Positions 34,834 through 46,800 of a DNA stretch of 64,000 bases are shown piece by piece. The notes beneath the pieces were generated by a model. The model saw only the letters and a program-made list of their open reading frames with translations, made no database searches and was not told where the DNA came from. Origin of the DNA: Algirhabdus cladophorae (lineage in GTDB: Bacteria; Pseudomonadota; Alphaproteobacteria; Rhodobacterales; Rhodobacteraceae); assembly GCF_044772865.1 (NCBI RefSeq), contig NZ_CP173029.1, positions 1,984,001 through 2,048,000 on the forward strand. Reading direction: 5' to 3'. The stretch's first letter is position 1. Each line of letters begins with the position of its first letter. The translations under genes were made by a program, and so were the position numbers.

Positions 34834-37800
34834 TCACTGCACCCGCTTCACGGTTTTTTCGATAATTAACTTATAGTTCCCCATGCCACGCCATTGGCCG
34901 CGGATCACATTTTCCACCGCCCGCAAACGCGCCCGAGCCAGTGCTTTGTCTTCGCCCGCCTGTAGGATGTAGGACAAGCGCACCGTCGAGGGTTTCGATT
35001 TGATCTGTTGCAGCACGCCGTTCACCGCACCGCCCAAGGCACGGTTTGGCGCAGAGGTATCGTTTTGGAAAGCAGCCGCTGTCAGGTCGATATCCACCAC
35101 ATTGCTCAAAGCCGCACCAAAGTTCATTTTGGCAAACTTACCAGCGGTCAGGCGTTCAACCCGTGGGTTTTCTGTGGTGACACGGTAGCCGCTTGGCAAA
35201 GTCCGCGTGTCCAGTTTGAGCACAAAGTTAGTCCCGATATTACGCGGCAGTGCAGCGCAAGGCACGTTGTAGCGGCCAAATTCGTCCGTGGTGATGATTG
35301 TCCCGTTCGGGGTAACCAGACGCACGCCAGCCAGTCCGGGCTCTTCGCGGTTTTCAAGGGTTGGAGCGGCTGTGAACTTGCCCAGCTTGCTGTCAAAGAG
35401 GCCCTGATCGGTGACCCCTGTGGGCAAGGTATAGGGCCCGTCTTGATAGCCGTTGCGGTTGCGGTCATCAAAGACTTTGCCGATCACATCCGAACAATCG
35501 AACACATGTTCCGGTTCGATCCTTACTTCGGCTGTGGCCACATTGGACAAGGCCACACCGTTTGGCCCCTCGATAAACGCGCGGTTGAGCAAAGTTCCAT
35601 AGTTCCCGTTGGCTGCCACGCGGGTCGCAAGGGTGACTGTTGTTGTGGTCCCCGGCGCAAAGCTGGCCAACGTCCAAGACAAGCGGCGGCCATTGATCGT
35701 GGGCTCTGTTGCCACGTTGTTGACCCGTGAGGATCCCGGTGTGTAGAGCAAGCCCGCTGGCAACAGATCCACCACATCCACGTTGGTGTAGGTACGGCTG
35801 CTGTCATTGCGGAAAGACAGGGTAAAGTTCACTGTTTCACCAAAGACCGCATTGGCCCGATCCGCTGTTTTGCTGGCAAAGATCGTCGGCGCACCCGCAC
35901 AATTGCGCAGTGGGATGTTGTTGTTGATGATGAACGGATCGCCTGCTGCAATCACAAAGCTGGTGTAAAACGGCGTGTTTGTCGCCGCCGAAAAATCAGC
36001 CAATGCGCCCGTGCTGCCCGCTTCATTCGAGCCAAGCGACGCTGGGTTGGCAGGCAGCAATGAGCTGGCCACCAGTGTCCCGCTGCTTAGGCGCGTGGTC
36101 GATGGCGCGCCAGAGGGCGGATAGGTGATCGCCAGCGTAAAGGTGCCCGGTGCCGTCGAGTGGAATTGGAAGAACCCGTTGGATCCATCTGCAATCACAT
36201 TGATCGGTCCTGATGTCCCTACCCCTGTTTGGGTAAAGCCATTGCCAGACACACTGATCAAACCGCCTGACAGGATTGTGCCGTCTTCTTCACAATAGAA
36301 ATAGCCAGTGGGGTCATAGTCTTGGCTGTCGGGGATCCCGTCGCCATCCCGGTCCTCTGTATCGCTTTCGTAGCCATCAGGCACACCGTCGCCATCGGCG
36401 TCGTTGCTGTCCAGTGGTGCCTCGCCCGTGGTGGGGGTTGGCAGTTGATCCGAGGTGACCGAGGCCACGTTCAGACCTGCCGGACGCCCTGTAACGGTCG
36501 AATAGGTCGACGTGACGGTAATTGTCGCACTCTCATCTGGGGCCAAAGTGGCGTTGCCTGTCAAGGTCTCGATATCTGCCTCGCCATCAAAGCCACCATT
36601 TGCCGCGCCATTGGTAAATCCGACGGCAGTGACTGTGGGCGGATAGGCGTCGGTCAGCAATTCACCCGGCACGACATAGGCTGTCAGATCATCTTCGACC
36701 TGAATGCCATTTTGCGTGACGTTGCCAGTATTTGTAACCGTGATGGTAAAGGTGACTTCCTCGATGGTGGGGAACAGAATCCGCGGCTGCGTGACTGTTT
36801 TGACCACGTCAAAGCTGGGCGTTGCGGTGATGTCTGCACGGGTCGGATCGGAGGGGTTGGTCCCATCATCATCGGACTGGTCAGACAGGTTCACACCACC
36901 GGGTGTGGTCCCTGTGGCCGTGGCAATGTTCTGGATCCCACCACTGTCGATGTCCGCTTGGGTCAACTCATAGGTCGCGGTGTAGGTCGCTGTTTCACCG
37001 ACCTGCAGCGTACCCTCAACGGACGGCGGTGTGCCATCTGCCTCGTCAAATTCCAACACTGGGGTCACACTGTCGCCGTCAAAGTTGGTCATATTTTCAA
37101 CCAAGCTGACGCCAGTCAAAGTCACGTTACCGGTGTTTTCAACCGTAATTGTAAACACAGCATCCTCGCCCGCGACCGCACCAATCGAGGCCAGCGTCTT
37201 GAGCACTTCAATCCCGGGCGTCGGCACAATTTCAAATTCGGTCTCGTCATCCACTTGGTTGCCATCGCTTGGATCGCCGTTGTTGGAGACATCGCTGACG
37301 TCCTCACCTTCTGGGTCCTGCCCAGTGGCTGTGGCCGTGTTGGTAATGCCACCGGCATCAATATCGGCCTGTTCCAAGACGTAGGTCAGGCTCCATTCCG
37401 CCACCTCATTGGGTGACAGAGTGGCTGGCACATCCACAATTTGGGCCGTGGGTTGCACAGTTACTGCAGTACCATCGGCGCGCAGCAATGTGTCCGTCAC
37501 CGACAGACCTGTCAGATCAACGTTGCCAGTATTGGTGGCAAGGATTTGGAACACAACCTGATCGCCCGCTGTGCGGCCCTCAAAGCTGGACACGGTTTTG
37601 ACCACGTCCAAAGCTGGCTCTTGGGTGATATCAAAGACCGTTGGATCCTCGGTATCGCTTTCGTCGCCGTCGATGCCATCGTCAGATGTGTCATCAACCA
37701 CAGTGCCGTCGGGCGCTGTGCCCTCGACTGTGACCGTGTTGGACAAACCACCGGCGTTCAGATCCCGCTGGCTGAGCGTGTATTCAGCCGTGTAGACCCA

Positions 37801-40800
37801 TGTCTCGCCTACATCCAAAAGGCCATCGCCATCCGTATCCGAGGCAGCCACCAGCACAAACGGTGCATCCAATTGCGTGGTTTCGCCATTGGCGCGCTGC
37901 ATGGTGTCCACAGGCGGTGTTGTGTCCAGTGTGACATTGCCCGTGTTTTCAACTTCCAGACGGTATTCCAGCACGGCACCAACCACAGGGGCCACAACGT
38001 TGCGGGTTTTGGTCACTTCGAGGCTGGGATCACTGTCAGGGCCTTGAGTGGTCAGGTCATCTTCGACCTGATCCAAAGGATCGCCGTTTGGATCATTCGC
38101 ATCCAAAGTGGCTTCGTTAAAGATCTCGCCTTCGTCCACGTCTTCTTGGGTGATCTCAACCATAAAGCTACAGCTGGTGTCAGAGTTGCCCGGTGTGAGT
38201 TCCGCAATCGTACACGGGAAAGACGGGGCCATAGTATCGTTGACCACCAGATCGCGCAGGGTCACGTTGCCTGTATTCGTCACAGTAAAGATATAGGTCA
38301 GATCGCTGCCCACATCGCCAAACGGCGTGGGCGTTGCGGATTTGACCAAGGTCATTGCAGGATCGCCGTCTTCCAGATCCGTGGTGATCTCGTCCTCATC
38401 GTCAATCGGCTGGCCATTGGGCAATGTGCCTGACGCTGTAGCTTCGTTGACGATGGATCCCGTGTCGATGTCCGATTGCAGCACAGTGTAGCTGCCTGTG
38501 CAGATCAACACATCATCGGGGGCCAAGACGATATTGGCGGGTGGTGTTGCCCCATCCAAGGTACAGGCGAAATCTGACAGCAGATCATCATCCGCCATAA
38601 CACCAGAAATCGTTTGGTTGCCGGTATTGGTGACCAACACCTGATATTCGATCACATCATCAACAGCAAATGGCGTGGCTGTGGCATTCGTCACGGATTT
38701 GGCCACGGTCAATTCAGGATCCAGATCCGCTGGGACCGTTTTGGTCACAGGGTCAGATGAGGCCACAAACTCATTCGGCGTTCCAGCTGCAAAGACCGAA
38801 GAGGCAACCGCTTCGTTGGTGACAAAACCGGCATCAAGATCCGCTTGCGTGACTTCGTAGTCTGATGGGCTGGTACAGGTATAGGTGGCATTCACATTGA
38901 ACACGCCTTCGCTGGCAGGTCGACAGACAAAGGGTTCTGGCGTGCCCGCCGCGTCAGTGAATTTATCATCCGTGATGGTGATATCTTCGCTAAAGCCCGC
39001 GTTACCCGAGTTGGTCAGCGTGTAGGTGTAAGGGATCAAATCCCCCGCCATGGCAAAGCTCAGATCAGACGGAACAGAATCCTTGGCAACAGTCAGAGCC
39101 GGAGACGAGCCCACAGGATATGTTGCACTGTCAGTGGGCGATGTGACATCAACCCCATCGATCGTGCCCGTGGCACTGGCCACGTTTGTCGTAGATCCCA
39201 AGGCGATGTTGGCCGCATTCAGGGAATAGCTTGCGGTACAGGTCAGTGTCTCGTCCGGGATCAATTCGTTATTGACCAATGCGGCACAGGTGATGTCTGC
39301 ACTGTCCACCAGACTGTCATTGATCGTGATCGGGCCATCCACAGTGACGTTGCCATCGTTGGTCACCACAAACTGATAGTCCAAGCGCGTGTTCACATCA
39401 TAGACGTCTGGCGTGGCCGACAGCAGCGTTTTGACGATATCCAAGGATTTGGTCTGGATGCCCGGAACCGTCACTTCGCTGGGATCATCCGTCGGCACCG
39501 GTGTGCCATCATACGGCACGCTGGCTGTGGCGGAATTCAGCACTTCACCTCGGTCCAGATCGTCTTGCGTGACGCTGTATTCACCCTCACAGGTCAGCAT
39601 GTCACCCGGTGCCAAAGTCTGCAGCGGACAAGTCACCACATTGCCTTGGGCCTCGATCAATGGATCGCTGACAGTGACTTGTTCGGTCAGGGTCACGGTG
39701 CCGGTGTTTTCGACGACAAAGCTGAATGTCAGGATCTGACCCAGGGTGTCAAAGCTGTTGGCCCCCCCTGCATCCACGACCAACGACTTGGTCATCTCAA
39801 TGGCCGGATCGGGATCAATGGTTAGGACGGTTGGATCATCCTCCCCGCCTCCGTCGGCGGGATTGTTGCTGTCGGTGACATCGGTGATTTCGCCCCCAAC
39901 AGGTGGTGTGCCTGCCACGGTGGCCGTGTTTTCGATGCCGCCTGCATCAATATCCTCTTGGACCAACCGATAGGTCGCGTCATATGTCGCCGTCTCATTG
40001 GGCAACAAGATCCCCACGCCCGAGTTTTGATTGGCGCCCGAAAAGCTGGGGCCAGAGGTTAACATCAAAGGCGTACCATCCGCGCGTGTGAGCGTATCAA
40101 CGACACTGACACCCGTGAGGGTCACATTGCCAGTGTTCTGCACAGTAATCCGGAACGTTACCAGTTCACCCACACCTGTCACGCTGGAGGTGATCGATTT
40201 TACGCCTTCAATTGAAGGATCGGCAGGCACACCTACGACCGTAGGATTGTCATCCCCGTCACCGGGCACACCATTGTCGGATGTATCATCAACCGTTGTG
40301 CCATTGGGGCTGGTGCCTTCGGCCTCAACCGAGTTGCTAACGCCGCCTGCATCAATGTCGTCTTGCTGCAATTCATAGGTGGCTTCATAGGTCCAGACTT
40401 CGCCCACTTCCATAACGCCTGCCACGCCAGCATCGCCAGACTGCAAGGTTGGGCCACTGTCCAATGACAGTGTATCGCCGTCGACCTGTTCGAATGTATC
40501 GTCCAGTGTGATCCCTGTCAGGGTCTGGTTGCCGTCATTGGTCACCCTGATGGTAAAGGTCACAGTCTCGCCCGCCACAGGTGGCGTGCTGAGGGCCGAG
40601 GCATCAAAGGTTTTGACCACAACCAACGACGGATCGGCCGCCTCTGGTGTCACTGTCTCAGTGTCGGTTCCATCAGGGGGTGTTGTGCCCGGAGGACTAT
40701 CAGTGACCACTGTGGCCACGTTCACAATTGCGGTTTGTGTATCGATATCCTCTTGATTGATGGTGTAGCTGGCGGTGAATTGTACCACATCGCCCGGGGC

Positions 40801-43800
40801 CAAACTGTCCCAGACCCCGTTGGCAGCCGCATCGATACTGTCATTTTGTATGCCCGCATCCGATGTCTGAGTGTCGCCGGCAATTGGCAAGGTCACTGTG
40901 CCAGAGGCCGATGTGTGTTGGTCGTCCAGCGTCACATCGGTCAGGGTCACATTGCCCGAGTTGGTCACGGTATAAGTGTAGTTGATCACCTCATCCACGA
41001 CGCCCTCAACAGTGCCCACAATCGCCTTGTCAAAGGTCAGATCTGGCATGCGGTTAGAGTCCACAGTTTCCGTGGCGCGCGCAGGACCGGGGTCCGTCGG
41101 CAGCGGCACTTCAGTGCTTTCGACTGTGGCAATATTGGTCACACCGCCATTGTCGATGTCCTGTTGAGTCACCGGATAAGGCGCGGTGCAGCTGATGTTT
41201 TCACCAGGTGCTAAGCCCGTAGCGGGCATTGTGCCACAATCGAACGTACCGATTTTGTCGTCAGTCACTTCAGGCTGATCAAACAACGTGATGTTACCGA
41301 TGTTCGCCACCACATAAGTATAGGTGACGATCTGACCGGCCGTTGTGATCTCGGCCAGATCCGCGTCTTTGGTCAGGGCAAAGGCAGGTTCTTGTGGTGG
41401 ACCTTGGGCAAAGACATCATCGGTCGCAGTGATCGGATTACTGTCAGGATTTTCTGGCTGAGTGGTCACTGTGGCTGTGTTTGTCACACCACCCAAAGTC
41501 TGCCCTGTGCCATTGGTGCCGCTGTCGCGGTCTAGATCGTCCTGAGTGATCGTGTAGACCACATCACAAAACGCGTCCTCACCGGGTTCCAGATCCGGCA
41601 GGGTACAGCCTTGCGGTACAACAGTCAGATCGTCGGTAATTACAGGCGCGTTCAGCGTGATGTTGCCAGTGTTCGTGGCGGTCAGACGGAATGTGATCTC
41701 CTGCCCTTCCAGCAAAAATGCAGGTCCCGTGCCGGGATCAGGAATGATTGTTTTGGCCAGCGAAATTAGCGGCGCTGGTGGATCCAACGGGTGATCGTTT
41801 TCACCCTCTTCCTCGATCTCGACGCCTTGTGGGTCTGTGCCGGTCACAGTGGCTACGTTGTTGAGGACGTGATCTGTGACATCAGTTTGGCTTTGGCCAT
41901 CGATGTCCTCTTGGGTGACCTCATAACTGCCAGTACAAATCAACGCCTCCCCGGGCAACAAAACCACATTGGTCGGGGCTGCCGCACCATCAAAAGTACA
42001 TGTCAGCGCAGGGATCAAAGGATCATCAACGCTGACACCTGAAATCGTTTGGTTCCCATTGTTGGTAGTGGTGATCGTGTAATTGAGCGTATCGCCAGCC
42101 TCTGCCGGGCTTGGGTCCGTTGGATCAACAGCCTTGACCACGATCAGCGATGGATCCTCGTTGGCTGTGACGGTTTTGGTGGCGGCGGGGGACACCACGA
42201 AGGTTTCATTGGCCGTTCCTGGCGCAAAGACCGTGTTGGCAATCGCCTCGTTGGTGACAAAGCCCGCGTCAAGATCATCTTGGGTGACATTGTAAGTCTG
42301 GTCCGGGCAATCAAAGCTGGCGCCGATGGAAAAGATGCCTTCGCTCGAGGCACGACACAAGAAAGGAACAGGCGTGCCAGTGCCATCAACCAAGCGGTTG
42401 TCGGTGACAAAGATGTCTTCTGACAGATCAGTACCACCAGTGTTGGTCACCGTGTAGGTATAGACAATCGGATCGTTCAGAGTGCTGAATGTCACGTCAA
42501 CAGGATCGCTGTTCTTGGCAAGGCTGATCGCTGGGGACGCACCCACTGGATAGATCGCGTTGTCACTGTTGGATGTAACTGGATCCCCGGCAAACGTCCC
42601 AGTGGCACTGGCCACGTTGGTGGTCGAGCCCAGCAAAATGTCACCGCCTCCAATGTCATAGGTGCCCGAACAGGTGTAGACATCATCCGGTTCCATCACC
42701 CCGCCCGGCAGTGTCGGACAGGTGATATCCGCGGCATCTACGATGCTGTCGTTGATCGTGATCGGACCATCGATGGTGGTATTGCCAGTGTTGGTGATCT
42801 GAAAGCTGTAGGTCAGTACTGTGTTGACCGCGAAAAGATCCGGGACAGCGCTGGTCAGGGTTTTGACCATGGTCAGTTCGTTGTTCTGGACCGCAGCAAT
42901 CGTAAAGGTATCGTCGTTGGAATCGACGGTGTTGCCCTGATATTCGGTTGAGGCCGTCGCTGTATTGGTGATCGAGCCTGTGGCACTGTTCAGATCAGAT
43001 TGTTCCGCCACCCATAGCAGTTCACAGATCACTTGGCCCATAGGCGCAATTGGACCCGACGCGCAGGTCAGCGTGCCGGGGATTTGGTCATCCACCAGCG
43101 TGATGTCATCGGTCGTGGTCACGTTGCCCGTGTTGGTGATCACATACTCAAACGTGACCTCGTCGCCCACTTCTTCGAAACTGGCGGCCGAGCCTGCTTT
43201 GAGGCGTTTCAACAGGGTAAGTTCCATATCCTGATCGGCATTGACCGTTTCAGTATCGGTGTCGGAAATCGTGGCAACCGTTGGATCACCGGGATTAACC
43301 GCTACAATCGGCTGACTGATCGTCGCAGTCGCTTCATTGGTAACAAAGCCATCGTCGAGATTGTCTTGTTTGACTTGGTACGTTGCCTCGCAGGTCAATG
43401 TCTGCGTCGGGGCAAGGCCCCCTGCCGGCAAGGCCGGACAGGTCACAGTGCCGATCTTGTCATCCACCAAAGTGGGCGCGGCTGTGATCGTAACGTTGCC
43501 GTTGTTGGTAATCGCAAAGGTGTAGGTCAGCACTTCGTTCAAAGTGTCAAAGTTGCTCTGCGGCGCCTTTTGGTTTTTGTCCAATGTGAAGGATGGCGCT
43601 TGGGTTGGGCCCAATACAGTCACCGTGTCGCTTTCCTGTACAGATGTGCCTTTGACCTTGGATTGGCCTGTAACTGTGGCTGTGTTGGTATAGTTGCCTG
43701 CGTCGATGTCGCCTTGATCAAAGACTTTGGTCGCGGCCAGTTGCGTTATGCCATCGGCACACAGGGATGTGCTGTCGCCCGGCTCTAGTTCTGGCAACGG

Positions 43801-46800
43801 GCAGCTAAAGCCCAGATCGGGATCGTTTAACGTGATCCCTGACATGGTGACATTGCCGTCGTTGGTCACACTAAAGGTGTAATCCTCGCTGTCGGGCAGC
43901 GCGCCAAACGCCGCGTCCGTGGACAGTTTTTCAATGGCCAGCGAGGCATTTTCCGCAGGACCCGAGACCACTTCCGTAGCAGTTTGGTCTGCAGGATCAG
44001 TGACGCCTGTGGGTGTATCAACAGTGACGCTAGCCGTGTTGGTAAAGGTGCCCGCATCCACGTCGGCTTGCAAAATCGTGTAAGTGCCCACACAGCTGTC
44101 GTCTGTAGCGCCCGGCTCAATCGAGGCGATGGTACAGCTGGCAGGGGTCAACAGCGCATCGGTGATCTGAACGTTCAGCAGACGCGTGTTGCCCGTGTTT
44201 GTCACGGCCAGCGTAAACTCGACCTCGTCGTCTTTGACGGTAAAGCCGCCATCCGCAGTTTTGCTAAAGGTATAGCTGGAGGTCCGTACAGGGCCATTGA
44301 CCGTGTTATCATCAGTTTTAGTGGCCACATCCGGCCCTGCGGCCGTGACTGTGTTCAGAACAGAGCCTGCATCGATATCATCCTGATCGACAGTATATTC
44401 ATAGGTACAAATGTCGTTTGTATCGCCGACTTGCAGCAGCGGGATCACACAGGAATAGCTGGCATCCAAGCTGTCGGTCACAGTGATATCCGTGACTGTT
44501 TGAGTGCCGATGTTTGCGACTTCAAACGTGTAGGTGATTTTTTCGCCGACAGTCGTGAAATCCGTTTTGTCCGCAACTTTCAGAACAGAGATTTCTTGGT
44601 TGGGCACAGTGGGATCAATCTCAACTGTGTCCATGGCCGTACGTTCCAAAGATCCGCCCGTACCAGTCTGGCCTACGGCACGTGCAGTGTTGACGACTTC
44701 TTCGTCGTCCACATCGTCTTGGTCAGTGGTGTAGGTGCCTGTACACGTGGCCACATTGTTCGGGGCCACAGGCGACAGATCAGTGACAGAACAGACCAGC
44801 GCCGGGATTAGTGGATCAGTCACAACCACAGATGTCAGGGTGACATTGCCAATGTTTGTGATGGTGAATGTATAGGTGATGTCCTGATTGGGACCTGTGA
44901 ATTGCGTCGGAGCGCCGACCTTGGTGAAAGTAAAATCAGGGTCTTCTACCACGCCGACAGTGGCCTCGGACGGATCTGACGTGATCGTCACTGTGGCACC
45001 ATTATTGGTAAAATCGAATGAGGCTGTCGCGGTGTTCTTGACCTCGCCTGCATCCAATTCGGCTTGGGTCGGATTATACGTGGCCGTACAATCAAAATCC
45101 TCACCCGGCGCAAAGGTATCGGGCAAGACGGGCTGGGCCGAACAATCCACAGCTGTCAATTTGATATCGTTAATCGTGATCGGCTGGTCGGGTAAGATAA
45201 TCTCGGTATCGCCGGAGTTGAACACATTGAACGTGTAAGTGATCGTGTCGGTTGTCGCATCCACAGTGGCAACATCGGCAGTTTTGCTAAGGGTCACAGC
45301 AGGTGTCAGATCAGGTGACACAGTTTCCGTGGCTTCATTACTGTCCAAAGTGCCTGCGGTTGCGGTCGCCTTGTTGACCACGGTTCCAGCCAAAACATCA
45401 TCGGGTTTAACGGTGTAATCGGCTGTACAGCTTTGCACAGCACCGCGTAAAAACGGTGTAACAAAACAATCAAAGGTTCCGATTTTGTCGTCAGTGATGG
45501 TGACTTTGTCAGCGCCCAAGGTGCCCGTAGTGATGTCAATGTTGCCGGAGTTTGTGATCTCGTATGTGTAGGTGATCGTGTCGCCCACTTCAAAATCAGC
45601 CGCTGACACCATAGGGGCGGTTTTGGTCATGGTCATTTCTGGATCCAGAACCGCACTCACAGTTACCGTGTCATCGTTGCTAACAACTTCATCACCGGTG
45701 CCCTTTGCATTGGCTTTGGCACTGGCTTCATTGACCACTTCGCCTTCGTTCAGATCATCCTGATCCGTGGTGTGGGCCACGGAGGTACAAACGATCGAAC
45801 TCATCGGAGCGATTTCTGGGTCCACACAGGTGACCGCCACCAGATCATCCATCACAACAGGTGTCTCAAGCGTGACATTGCCTGTGTTGGTCAGTTCGAA
45901 CTCGTAAAACAGATCCACGCCGGTATCGCTGAAATTCGTCGGGCTGGCCGAGGTCAGACGTTTGTCCAATGTCAGACCAGTTGTGCGATCTGCGGTCACT
46001 GTCGCGTCGTCATCATCCTGGGCTGTAAACGTCCCAATTGTGATCGAGGCGGAGGCGTTGTTGTCGATCTGGCCCGCATCAATGTCGTCTTGATCCACGG
46101 GATAGTTGGCCAAACAGGTGATTGAGGCACCCGGTGCAACAGGACCAGACGGACAGGTCGCCCCCCCTGTCAAAACATCGGTGATCACTGGTGGGCCGGG
46201 AAAGGTCACGGTGCCGGTATTTGTCACCAAAATTTCGTATTGAATGACATCTGAGTCGTCATCATAGGTCGCAGTCGTCGCCGTTTTTTCGACCGACAGA
46301 TCTACATCAGGCGTCTGCCCAGGGATCGATACAAAGTCTGTGTCGTCAACTTCGGTGCCAAATGGATCATCTGCTGTTACCTCAACATCATTGCGCAACT
46401 CTGTACCCGAGGTCGCGAAATTATCCAGATCGCTTTGTTTGACCGAATAGCTGCCCGTACAAGTGGCACTTTCATCCGGGGCCAGATCAGGGATCACGCA
46501 GGACAGCCCCGGAAGCAGGCTGTCGGTGACGTTGAAATTGGTCAGGGTGACATTACCGTCATTGAAGACTTCAAAACTATAGGGAACCGCGCTGCCTTTG
46601 GGGCCAAACTGGGTTAGAGTTGTGGACTTTTCGATGCGTACAATAGGATTTGAAGCAGGACCATTTACCGTCACAGTGTCTGTCAGGTTGCCCAAAACGC
46701 CAAAATCCGGCGTACCGGTCGCCTGCGCAATGTTCGTCACGCCGCCTGCATCTACGTCCTCTTGGGTAACAGTGTAAATACCGGTACAGGTCGCGAAATT

